From: JBNKEI01 sp050288705
Lineage (GTDB): Bacteria > Myxococcota > Myxococcia > Myxococcales > UBA5297
Direction: 5' to 3'
Assembly: GCA_050288705.1 (NCBI GenBank)
Contig: JBNKEI010000020.1
Coordinates: 1-47,596, forward strand
Length of the DNA: 47,596 nucleotides
Shown here: positions 41,201 to 47,596 of the stretch, in pieces
Numbering within the stretch: the stretch's first letter is position 1
Layout of the letters: the number at the start of each line of letters is the position of its first letter
Translations under genes and position numbers: made by a program
Notes under the pieces: model-generated
Told to the model about the DNA's origin: nothing
Databases searched by the model: none
Seen by the model: the letters and a program-made list of their open reading frames with translations, nothing else

Positions 41201-41875
41201 AACCGAACGAATATCTCGGGCGACACCGTCACGCTCGGCTTGGGCAGCAAACAGCGCAAATGGTCGTTCGGCAAGCGACGGAGGTACGGTCGAGGGTAAG
41301 CAGTAGAGCGCACTAACCCGTTCGCCGGCATTAGCGCCTTTGCGCACTTGCTCGATTGCTCGCTGAATAGCACCACCGCGAATACGCAGTTCGGCTGCGC
41401 CGGTTTTAGGACTGGCCACGGTGAGCATCAGTGCTGCCGTGTCCCCAAAATCGCTAACCCACTGCACTGGCCCGGCGCCAGCAGGTAAGTCGGAAATGCT
41501 GGTCACCCGTTGACCAATGTCCGCGAACTGCTCCACCACGTCCTTCACATCTTCCCGCAGGTGAACGAGCACAATCGCCACGCTATCGCGGGTGGTGGAT
41601 TCGATTTTGTCGATCTTGCTGTTGCCCGAAACCGCCTGCTCCAGCTTACGAGTTACTAACTCTTCTACGCGGTCAGCGGTCATCCCTGGCCAAGGGCAGG
41701 CCACCAGTCCCACGCGTACCGGTATTTCCGGGTCCTTGCGTTTGGGCATTTTCACATAGCCAGCCACCCCCCAGATCAGCACAGCCACCAGCAATACCCA
41801 GGCGATTTGACGATGTTGGACAAAAAATCGGGCTAGGTTAAAACGGTTTTCGGAAGATTGATGCTCGGTTTTCAT
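38276..41875 (-). CDS. RND efflux permease (AcrB/HAE-like), long variant
   Basis: This inner-membrane proton-drug antiporter has 1199 residues, longer than the usual ~1040. TM1 is near residue 25-45. The porter half has a typical LVTRKLEQAVSGNSKIDKIESTT. The TM block contains LIIALGLLVDVPVVAGDAIE, the family's GxxVDDAIVVVEN position with the second Asp replaced (LLVDVPVVAGDAIE). A second half has the equivalent FLGVASLVGVIVSHVIVLFDFI. An extra segment of about 115 residues (about 190-305: ANAGERVSALYCLPS to GPVLVRKPMEAS) interrupts the first porter subdomain. Similar long permeases exist in other proteobacteria. Its ATG overlaps the adaptor stop (ATGA). The export substrate is unknown. Confidence 0.9.
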   Translation of the reverse strand: MKTEHQSSENRFNLARFFVQHRQIAWVLLVAVLIWGVAGYVKMPKRKDPEIPVRVGLVACPWPGMTADRVEELVTRKLEQAVSGNSKIDKIESTTRDSVAIVLVHLREDVKDVVEQFADIGQRVTSISDLPAGAGPVQWVSDFGDTAALMLTVASPKTGAAELRIRGGAIQRAIEQVRKGANAGERVSALYCLPSTVPPSLAERPFALFAAQAERDGVARDIRSVRAANCMGVDFATSRNDQQLRAYAATFIRDRLGDPAIHPDAWGPVLVRKPMEASARLSEIGGDLYTYRQLDDFTDQIQRVLQNVPQVSKITRTGVLEERIFVEYAQERLAAAKLQPSQLADALAARNTAMPGGVFDTGNRHLVVDPNVRDSSFAAMGNLLVGASSTGTPVRLRDLATLSREYESPPRYLNYLVARDGEGHWQRNRAITLAVQMRSGEQIATFSQAVGQALGQVQRSLPPDLIIARTSDQPRQVEENVSLFMVSLYEAIFLVVVISLVGFWSWRSALLVAASIPLTLAITYGAMHFLKLDIQQVSIATLIIALGLLVDVPVVAGDAIERELAAGRPREIAAWMGPTRLARAIFFATVTNIVAYLPFLMLSGDVGDFLYALPVVMTITLVAALIVSMTFIPLIALGLARASKPEVPIEERRSRGFTGWYARMVTAALRRRWSVIGASMLILVGGGLLFSRLKTQFFPTDLSYLSYVDVWLPEDAPLATTNATAAEAERIIRAEAEAFGKRNGHPEVLRTLTTFVGGGGPRFWFSVAPEQQQINYAQILVEVTDKHFTGELVEPLQAALSHVPGARIDVRQLETGKPVGVPVSIRVSGENVSTLRKIAGELANVLRAVPTSARVRDDWGPPGMLVRLAVDDDRAGLSGVTHMDVAQSATAAISGLPVGTYREGDKQIPILARLRLEDRARLADLENLYVFSNMDKQSLPLQQVSRLEHENVPSKIQRRNQIRTISVSAFPVSGVLPSEVLAAARPGIDAVSSRLPPGYRLEIAGEHEEQEKGFGELALVMAASVALIYFALVFQFNNAVKPLVVFAAIPYGVVGAVVMLALMGQPFGFMAFLGVASLVGVIVSHVIVLFDFIEEARERGRPLEDALIEAGIVRLRPVLITVGATVLGLVPLALHGGPLWEPLCYAQIGGLTIATAVTLVLVPLIYAVFVRDLRIVRWEHHPSTDWTPNTPVHELPKNS

Positions 41876-42996
41876 TTGGCCTCCGACGGTAAGACCTCGA
41901 CACGCTCGCCGTCGGCGACCATGGAAGCACCAGTGGTGATTACTTGTTGGCCGCTAGCCAGGCCTTTGGTTACGCTTACGTAGTTGCCCACTATCGCGCC
42001 TAACCCCACCGGCTGCAGCCGCGCCCGGGTGTTGGCGCCATCTTTTTCCACCACCATTACCGCGAACTGGTTGGGAGAACCTGGCACCGCCACAAAGGCA
42101 CTGAGAGGCAGCCGCAGCATGCCGTGTAGCGGGTTGGCGCTGGTCAATTCTACCGTGGCGATCATTCCTGCTCGCCAGTGGCGGTCGGCGTTTGGCATTT
42201 CCACCTCCACGTCGAAGTTGCGGGTAATAGGGTCGGCGGCGGAAGCAATGCGGCTTACCTGTGCGGTGAATACCCGGCCAGGTAGAGCATCGCTGGTAAT
42301 CTTCACCGGCTGACCTATGGTCACCGAGGAAAGCGTCACGTCGGGCAGTCCAACCACCACTTTTACCCGGCTTACATCTGCAACTACGAATGCCGGCACT
42401 CCTGGACCCACGAACGCTCCGGGCTCGATCTCTTTCTTCAGCACATCGCCGTCAATGGGCGAGGTGAGTGCGGTGTCCTGCACTGCCACTCGCGCCTCGT
42501 TGAGCGTGGCTTGGGCGGCGGCGAGCTGCGCCTCGGTGGCGTCACGCTGGGCCAAGGCTCCCTCGAATTCGGGACGAGTGATGCTATGAGAAGCAATCAG
42601 CCGCGTGGCCCGCTCAAAGTCAAGCCGCGCTTTCTCAGCGGCAGCACGCAGGGCCGCCACCTGACCGGTCGCCTGTTCTAGTTTTTCGCGATACTCAACC
42701 CTGCGTAACCTCGCCAGCACATCGCCCCGTTTGACCCGGTCGCCCTCGCTAATGGGGCGTGCATTACCATTGCCATGGCGCACGGTCATGATTTGGGCAA
42801 CATAGCCGGGGCCGCGAAAGGCCAGCGGAATTTGGGTGGCTGGCTGTACTACTACCGAGTACGTTGTGGCCCCACTAGTACTGGAGCTGGCCACGGTCTC
42901 CACGCGCACCGCGGGAATCGGTTGGGCGGGTGGTTGCTGGCTGGTGCATCCTGCCAGCGTGCAAATGCATCCTACAAGTAGGTGACTAGTTCTCAT
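41872..42996 (-). CDS. RND efflux periplasmic adaptor (MFP/HlyD-like) lipoprotein
   Basis: This is a 374-residue membrane fusion protein that joins the RND pump to the outer-membrane channel. The signal peptide ends at lipobox CTLAGC (Cys about residue 17). Biotinyl-lipoyl-like halves RVKRGDVLARLRRVEYREKLEQ and IDGDVLKKEIEPGAFVGPGVP flank a coiled-coil hairpin (about 95-160) rich in Ala/Glu/Arg. The beta-barrel part contains VKVVVGLPDVTLSSVTIGQPV, and a C-terminal membrane-proximal domain ends near VEVLPSE. It overlaps the OMF gene by 11 bp upstream and the permease by 4 bp downstream. Confidence 0.93.
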   Translation of the reverse strand: MRTSHLLVGCICTLAGCTSQQPPAQPIPAVRVETVASSSTSGATTYSVVVQPATQIPLAFRGPGYVAQIMTVRHGNGNARPISEGDRVKRGDVLARLRRVEYREKLEQATGQVAALRAAAEKARLDFERATRLIASHSITRPEFEGALAQRDATEAQLAAAQATLNEARVAVQDTALTSPIDGDVLKKEIEPGAFVGPGVPAFVVADVSRVKVVVGLPDVTLSSVTIGQPVKITSDALPGRVFTAQVSRIASAADPITRNFDVEVEMPNADRHWRAGMIATVELTSANPLHGMLRLPLSAFVAVPGSPNQFAVMVVEKDGANTRARLQPVGLGAIVGNYVSVTKGLASGQQVITTGASMVADGERVEVLPSEAK

Positions 42997-44341
42997 TTCC
43001 TATAGTCCTCTCTAATTCGGCGGCCGCTGACCAGTAGCCAGCGAGCGCATCGGTAAAGTCATGACGGGCTCCCGATAGCCGGGCTTCGGCTTCCAATACG
43101 TCGCGAAGCATCTTGGCGTCCTCTTGGTATCGGTTTTTGACGATCTCTAAGCTGGCAGTGCAAGCCTCGGCATCTAAGCGAGTAGCTTCCAACAGCGCCG
43201 CCGCATCCTTGAGCGCGCGCCAGCGCATTCCCACTTCGACCGCGATTTGTTGTTCGGCCTCCTGGCGTCCCTCCCGAGCTTGTTGCATCATGAGCGCGCG
43301 TTCATCGGCCTCGTGGCTTCGGCGTTCCCAGTCAAACGGCTCCCATTTAAAAATCAAATCCACCGTGCCAACTTGCTTAGGGAGGGTTTTGATGTTCACC
43401 AGACGCGAATAGGTCGCGCTGAGAGTGATGTCGGGAATCCATTCGGCGAGGACTAGCTTGCGGGCGGTATCGGCCTGGGCAATTTGCAATGAAGCCTTGC
43501 GAATCTCGGGCCGGGTAGCCAGTGCGCGTTCGCGCGCCTCGGGTAAAGAGAGACTGCTGGCGGCAGGAGCCAAATCGGTGGGCGTAGCTACTCGAAAAGG
43601 GGTGGTCAACTCGCGGCCCATGAGCTGATTAAGATGCTCGTGCTGAGTGGAGAGCCCGTTCTGCGCGGCCGATAGACGCTGGTACTCGCGTGCCAGACGT
43701 GCTCTTACTTCCAATGCGTCAGAACGAAGCGCCAGCTCTTCTGATAAATACCTGGTGGTAAGCGCGTCGACTTCCTTGAGCGCACGTACTAAGTCGCGCA
43801 AAGCCAACACCCCAGCCTCAGTGGCCGAGATTTGGTAGTAGGTAGTCTTCACCTCGGCAGCTATTCGCTGGCGTTCCCGGCGCAGGTCCTCTTCCGCTAC
43901 TTGGCGATCGAGTTTGGCGGCATCCAGCCCTAGTCCAATGCGATATTGCTGGGTGAGCGGCTGGTTCACCACTGCCGCGCCCGCCGCGTAGTAATCGGTG
44001 GGCACGTTAAGTTTTACATTCTCGATTGGAAAAGGACCAAGCTGAGGTACGTTTCCCAACGAACCTGCGGGAATGGTTAAATCGACCGAGTGCCACAGTC
44101 GCCCCGCAGACGCATAAAGGGCCAGCGCCGGTAGGCGGTGAGTGCGCAAAGCTGCTGCTCGCTCATCAGCTTTTTCGGCTTCGCGTGCAGCAGACAACAG
44201 CAGATGGTTGTTACGCCGGGCAGAGTCGATGGCTTCGTCTAAGGTGAGGATCGGAGCGGCTTCATCGCGGTCCTCAGGCGCAGCCGGAGCTGCGGCGAGC
44301 AACATGGCGGCCATGGCGGCCAAAGAGCAAGCGGGAATCAA
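42986..44341 (-). CDS. Outer-membrane efflux channel (TolC/OMF family)
   Basis: This protein of about 451 residues forms the outer-membrane exit of the pump. The frame is open from 44386, but TTG 44341 is preferred. It overlaps the tetR stop (TTGA) and has AAGGAGG 6-7 bases upstream, and the N-terminus then begins IPACSLAAMAAMLLAAAPAAPEDR, broken here as IPACSLAAMAAMLLAAAPAA, a clean signal peptide. Two OEP repeats follow, with LTLDEAIDSARRNNHLLLSA, YYAAGAAVVNQPLTQQYRIG and the second-half LPEARERALATRPEIRKA. The family's alpha-barrel heptads are evident. It is the second gene of a tetR-oprM-like-MFP-RND operon with overlapping junctions throughout. Confidence 0.92.
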   Translation of the reverse strand: MIPACSLAAMAAMLLAAAPAAPEDRDEAAPILTLDEAIDSARRNNHLLLSAAREAEKADERAAALRTHRLPALALYASAGRLWHSVDLTIPAGSLGNVPQLGPFPIENVKLNVPTDYYAAGAAVVNQPLTQQYRIGLGLDAAKLDRQVAEEDLRRERQRIAAEVKTTYYQISATEAGVLALRDLVRALKEVDALTTRYLSEELALRSDALEVRARLAREYQRLSAAQNGLSTQHEHLNQLMGRELTTPFRVATPTDLAPAASSLSLPEARERALATRPEIRKASLQIAQADTARKLVLAEWIPDITLSATYSRLVNIKTLPKQVGTVDLIFKWEPFDWERRSHEADERALMMQQAREGRQEAEQQIAVEVGMRWRALKDAAALLEATRLDAEACTASLEIVKNRYQEDAKMLRDVLEAEARLSGARHDFTDALAGYWSAAAELERTIGNEN

Positions 44342-44979
44342 GAGCAGACCTCCTTGGTGGAAATGCCGTCGAAGACAATGCGGCAAATGCCTTCCAGAAA
44401 TTCTTCGTCTGTCCAGCGTTCGGATTGCGATTCGCGGGACGCTAACATGGCGTCGTGCTGTAAGAAGTATCCAAGGCAGATCGAGACAATGGTGGTGCCA
44501 ATCATGTCTGGGCCGATGTCTTGTCGAAACACCTTGGAGGCAATGCCGCGTTGCAAAACGTTGGTCAGCAGCTCTAGCAGCGGCGCGGCGCTAGACAACA
44601 TGATCGTGCGCTGATTGGTAGCGCCGGAGAGCATGCCCCAAGCAATAAGGCGGGCGAAATCTGGGTCAGCAGCGAGCAGGTGGAAATACCACCGAATCAA
44701 TGCGGTTAGCTCGCTACGCGGGTCGGCAGTTTCTTCGCTGGAAAAGGGCGGTACCGCCAGGCGCGTCGACAGCACTTCACGATAAAGACCGTCCTTGTCG
44801 CTGAAGTAGGCGTAGATCATGCGCTTGTTGGTTCGGGCTTGGTCGGCAATGGCGTCTACGCGCGCGCCGGCATATCCGCGTTTGGCGAATTCCGCGGTGG
44901 CTGCGCGCAGCAGCGCGGCCCGGGTGGCGTCAGCATCGCGCGGACGGTTACGTCGTTCATCGGGTTGTTGTTCATTCAT
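44338..44979 (-). CDS. TetR-family repressor of the efflux operon
   Basis: This 213-residue regulator has the TetR helix-turn-helix at about residues 20-65: AALLRAATAEFAKRGYAGAR, VDAIADQARTNKRMIYAYF and SDKDGLYREVLS. The C-terminal ligand domain includes LIRWYFHLLAADPDFARLIAWG, as in the TetR_C_AefR-like group. It is the first gene of the efflux operon. It probably binds repeats just upstream (44996-45033) and so represses itself and the pump. The inducing ligand is unknown. The 3' end overlaps the OMF start. The whole operon is noticeably more GC-rich than the mevalonate region, in line with horizontal transfer. Confidence 0.92.
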   Translation of the reverse strand: MNEQQPDERRNRPRDADATRAALLRAATAEFAKRGYAGARVDAIADQARTNKRMIYAYFSDKDGLYREVLSTRLAVPPFSSEETADPRSELTALIRWYFHLLAADPDFARLIAWGMLSGATNQRTIMLSSAAPLLELLTNVLQRGIASKVFRQDIGPDMIGTTIVSICLGYFLQHDAMLASRESQSERWTDEEFLEGICRIVFDGISTKEVCS

Positions 44980-44995
44980 GGCATCCCACTCACTG

Positions 44996-45033
44996 GTTAG
45001 TTACTTATAATTAAATAACTAGTTAGTTACTTA
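44996..45033. promoter_or_regulatory. Candidate TetR operator: 12-bp direct repeats and a palindrome
   Basis: GTTAGTTACTTA occurs at 44996-45007 and 45022-45033, with TAACTAGTTA (45016-45025), a perfect 10-bp palindrome, at the second copy. It lies 16-54 bp before the tetR start, where an autoregulatory operator is expected, in a strongly AT-rich patch inside GC-rich DNA. Confidence 0.55.
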
Positions 45034-45128
45034 CCATGAAGTCATATGGCGGTCAAATGTGCGGGCAGGTGCTTGCCAGCCTTGCGAACGCCATGTCGAT
45101 GGTCTGCGGGTTTTGTGGAAGAATGAAA

Positions 45129-45169
45129 GCAACTTAAGTTGCAAATTTGCTACGTAGCAAATTTGCAAC
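45129..45169. promoter_or_regulatory. Perfect 32-bp palindrome with an overlapping 14-bp palindrome
   Basis: 45138-45169 is a perfect 32-bp palindrome: two GCAAATTTGC boxes (45141-45150 and 45157-45166), each itself palindromic, around TACGTA and bordered by GTT/AAC. It overlaps GCAACTTAAGTTGC (45129-45142), another perfect palindrome. It sits in the 313-bp gap between the tetR operon and the fused nucleotidyltransferase-HEPN gene, both on the minus strand. It could be an operator array for a dimeric regulator or a transcript-end hairpin of the HEPN gene. No gene is present in 44980-45292. Confidence 0.7.
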
Positions 45170-45235
45170 CATGACACGAAAATTGGTCGCATGAGGAAGA
45201 CGGCAGCTAGCCTGTGATGAGTTGCTAAGTCAATG

Positions 45236-45260
45236 CTTAGTAAGTCACTACTTAGTAAGT
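45236..45260. repeat. Tandem CTTAGTAAGT boxes with 15-bp period
   Basis: CTTAGTAAGT occurs at 45236-45245 and 45251-45260 with the 5-bp spacer CACTA. A CTAAG (45224-45228) upstream gives an inverted partner to the first CTTAG. It resembles the TTAGT-type repeats next to tetR, so it may be a further binding site of the same regulator. It lies about 33 bp after the HEPN-gene stop. Confidence 0.4.
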
Positions 45261-45292
45261 TGCCGATGAGCCTCATGCTTCGGCAGAAAATA

Positions 45293-46153
45293 TTACCGCG
45301 GTTCGTTTGCCTCAATTCGTTCTTTACAAACCATTTCCGTTCTTTCTCTTAATAGCAGCACTCGTTGGGCTAGTACTTGCAACTCATGAGCAGCAATCTG
45401 GTATTTTTTGCTATAGCGGGCGTCTACATATGCCTTTTTGAGTAAATCAAATAATCGGTTATCTTCTTCAGTACTCCGAGGAAAAATGTCGCGAAAAGCA
45501 GGGTGCAAATCAGCAGCTTGTTTTCCGAGTTTTTCAATATTATGGATGCGAGGCTTATAGTTTGTGAATACAAGAAGGATAGTCGAAAAATAGCGCTCGG
45601 TTGCTTGATGTAACTGAAATGCGGCAATAGTTTCCATTCCTTGCTGGAGCCCGAATTCAAAAAAGCGATAAAAATCGTTCGCGCTCTCAAACCATTTTTT
45701 GAAATCTTCCTTGGCCTTCTTTTTACGCTCTTCCTCTCCTAAAATTTTAGGTTCTGGCAGGGTGTACCTGCCGCTCTCATAAAGAATTATTCCCTCGCGG
45801 CGAATATCATTGAAAAAGTAATGACCCCATTCGATTTTGTTTTTTACAAAGGTAAAATCGTGGGCAATCAGACTTAATTCAGTAGCATTAGGTAAACGTT
45901 CGTAGTCAGCCTCTATTTGCGACCAAAGCTCCAGCTTGTTGGCCAGTGCTTCACTGCGGGTGATAACTAAAATGTCGAAATCGCTTTCATAGCCGGTTTC
46001 GATGTCTTTCTGCCAATCACCACGGGCATGGCTACCAAAAAGGATGATAAATTCTACTTCTGCCGCAGCACGAATAAGGGCGGTGAGGTGGGCAAGCTGC
46101 GATTGCTTGTTTTTTGGTAGGTGCTCAACCGATTTTTTCATGCTGCGATTCAT
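45293..46153 (-). CDS. Fused nucleotidyltransferase-HEPN domain protein
   Basis: This 286-residue single-chain protein combines an N-terminal MNT-type nucleotidyltransferase with a C-terminal HEPN domain. The first part has FIILFGSHARGDWQ and, after an insertion, YESDFDILVI (G-S...D-x-D, about 36-62). The HEPN part (about 150-270) has FYRFFEFGLQQGMETIAAFQ, LHQATERYFSTILLVFTNY and DARYSKKYQIA, the last taking the place of the R-x4-6-H motif (DARYSKKYQI, with no His). The RNase motif of true toxins is therefore absent or altered. Such fusions are widespread and may act in nucleotide signalling, resistance or defence. ATG 46141 is an alternative start. Confidence 0.85.
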   Translation of the reverse strand: MNRSMKKSVEHLPKNKQSQLAHLTALIRAAAEVEFIILFGSHARGDWQKDIETGYESDFDILVITRSEALANKLELWSQIEADYERLPNATELSLIAHDFTFVKNKIEWGHYFFNDIRREGIILYESGRYTLPEPKILGEEERKKKAKEDFKKWFESANDFYRFFEFGLQQGMETIAAFQLHQATERYFSTILLVFTNYKPRIHNIEKLGKQAADLHPAFRDIFPRSTEEDNRLFDLLKKAYVDARYSKKYQIAAHELQVLAQRVLLLRERTEMVCKERIEANEPR

Positions 46154-46380
46154 GAAAGGGGCTTTCCTGTTTCCTTGGTGTTCCTAGTCTTACTAATACT
46201 TAGAACTGCTCCTGCGCAAGCGGGCAGTTGTGATGCTCAAGTGCTTTGTCTGTGGATGGCGATAGATCTAGGAGTGTGGTGCTAGATTGGTGGGGAGTTG
46301 CGGAGAACGATCGGGTTGCTGGATGGCAATGCCGAAGCGACGCCCGAGAAGATGGAAGCCAGCTTGAAGTTTTTGATTAA

Positions 46381-47511
46381 TCAGTCTCGATTTTTATACT
46401 GGTTAATTACTCGTTCAGCCTCATTTCTTAGCTCAGCGGCAAAACGATGAAAACCTGCATTCTCAATGCTGTCAGCTTTATGTCGGAATTGATCTGCCAG
46501 TTCTTTTTCATGGGTGCCGGTGGGGTCCACAAAATGAGCACCACGTGAGTTATATGTCCCTGTCGAAAAACCAGAGCGCATGTCCTTAGAGTCAGTTTCA
46601 TTTAGGGCTGCGGCGACAGCCTGGTGTATCCACAGTCCGTTCGGATCGGGTGGAGCAAAAACCAAAACCTCGCCGACACTACTCATTGCTATTTCCAAGT
46701 GCCCTGATTCTGCGCAAACTGTTTTTACGCGCTGGAGCCATTGACCGAATTGCGATGCGTTGAAAAGTCCATCTTCTTTTAACCCGGGAGGTGTTTTCCA
46801 ATTGTGTAGTAACAGCATTGCATTGTTTGCTCGTGCTGCTAATTCTTTGGTTGGTTTTTTTAATGAATGCTCCTCTTTATTCGAGCGGTAAACTAGCCGG
46901 ATTACTTCGCAAAAGAAATCAGGATCGCCGGATAGTCTGCTTTCCAGGAATTTTGGCGCAGATCCTTCGTGGTGCCATTTCTGGTGGTCTAGAAGGGAAA
47001 GGTAAGCCCACTCAACTTTAAAGAGATCTTCTTGAGCTGTCGATGGTTCCGATTGAAGAAACTTAATCAATTCGACAATATTATATTCGTTTATCGCATC
47101 GGTAGATTCTCTGGAAGAAATTACGGCAAGCAATGCCCTAATGCACTGAGCTGCATTGATTGGCTGCCCAGCAAGGCGCATGTGTGCCAAGCAGTTGATC
47201 GCCGCATGTGGCCTGCCATGTTCGATAAGCTTTTCTATGGCAATAGTAAGATCGTCGCCAGCCTGACAAATACTGGCATCGGTACGGGTCCAATATTCTT
47301 CTGGGCTTTCTTTAAGCCATTGTGAGGCGCGATCCCATGTATCCTTGGTGAATGGAAAGCAAGCCAGGAAGTAACCTATTTGCTTTGGCGCCCACCCTGA
47401 TTTATCGAAGTTATCGCCCCATTCCAAACCTTTGAGTTGATGTCGATTGCTGATGGTACCTGCTCGCCCAAACGTACCGTGACAAAGTCCGCAAAACAGG
47501 TATCCTTCTCA
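46381..47511 (-). pseudogene. C-terminal part of a large unidentified protein, probably disrupted
   Basis: The minus-strand frame is open from an in-frame TGA at 47509-47511 to its stop at 46381, with no ATG near its beginning. The first usable start is TTG 47427 (348 residues). Residues before this TTG (GYLFCGLCHGTFG) still look like protein, and another frame is open for about 60 codons over 47395-47579 (HFNYGNSGQHPMIGSS, KDTCFADFVTVRLGEQV). A frameshifted or truncated larger gene is therefore likely. The visible part is helical and soluble, with repeats of Trp/Leu helices (EWAYLSLLDH, PDFFCEVIRLVYRS) and a conserved-looking RGAHFVDPTG near the end. I do not recognise the family; it recalls the C-terminal arrays of large accessory or defence proteins. 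Confidence 0.5.
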
Positions 47512-47596
47512 TACGGGGAGCTTCCAATCATGGGATGTTGGCCAGAATTTCCATAATTAAAATGGAAAGGACCGGAAAGTTATCTATTCTGATTGG

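Noticed and set aside
1..47596. rRNA, tRNA genes and CRISPR arrays
   Set aside because: I saw no cloverleaf-like tRNA sequence, rRNA stretch, or regularly spaced repeats with spacers on either strand. Short direct repeats present are in-frame coding repeats or operator-like.

Overview
The window looks like chromosomal DNA from a Gram-negative bacterium of the former Deltaproteobacteria (Bdellovibrionota/Myxococcota-like). This is an inference. It rests on a complete bacterial mevalonate operon, outer-membrane lipoproteins of a myxobacterial style, hybrid sensor kinases, an RND pump and secreted polysaccharide hydrolases. I see no rRNA, tRNA or CRISPR array. Base composition is uneven. The radical-SAM block near 27.1-29.6 kb is visibly AT-rich, and the RND efflux block at 38.3-45.0 kb is visibly GC-rich.

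Layout. The left edge (1-451) carries the N-terminus of a proline-rich protein. Hydrogenase maturation genes hypD-hypE follow, then a REC-histidine kinase, RNase D, a Slt-type lytic transglycosylase, a small Cys4 protein, a DciA(DUF721)-CAP-domain gene pair and a large coiled-coil protein with a duplicated C-terminal unit (to 11.6 kb). Next come an OmpR-type regulator with its HAMP/PAS hybrid kinase, a methyltransferase, and a translationally coupled sigma factor/TPR-membrane protein/lipoprotein operon with an outer-membrane-like protein upstream. Two secreted lipoprotein glycosidases (GH6 and BIG2-GH43-AbfB) follow.

From 23.7 to 35.3 kb lies a mevalonate/isoprenoid locus: fni, then mvaA-mvk-mvaD-pmk, followed by a cyclic-nucleotide-domain gene. 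It is interrupted between fni and mvaA by a composite accessory island of about 6 kb. The island holds a PARIS-like pair (frameshifted AAA ATPase plus TOPRIM/DUF4435-type protein), a candidate RiPP cassette and a MntA/HepT toxin-antitoxin pair. The RiPP cassette has two tandem paralogous radical SAM/SPASM enzymes and a 75-residue precursor-like peptide with alternating C-x-C-x-C-x-C blocks. The insertion history is still readable. A truncated second copy of hepT (about 95% identical over 110 bp) sits on the far side of the RiPP cassette. A deleted copy of the fni promoter and 5' coding region sits just before mvaA.

The right part contains an AAA/PD-(D/E)XK protein, an internally deleted IS5-like element, a tetR-controlled tripartite RND efflux operon with striking palindromes upstream, a fused nucleotidyltransferase-HEPN protein, and the broken C-terminal part of a large unidentified protein at the right edge. 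The most promising undescribed system is the Cys-rich peptide with its paired rSAM/SPASM maturases.
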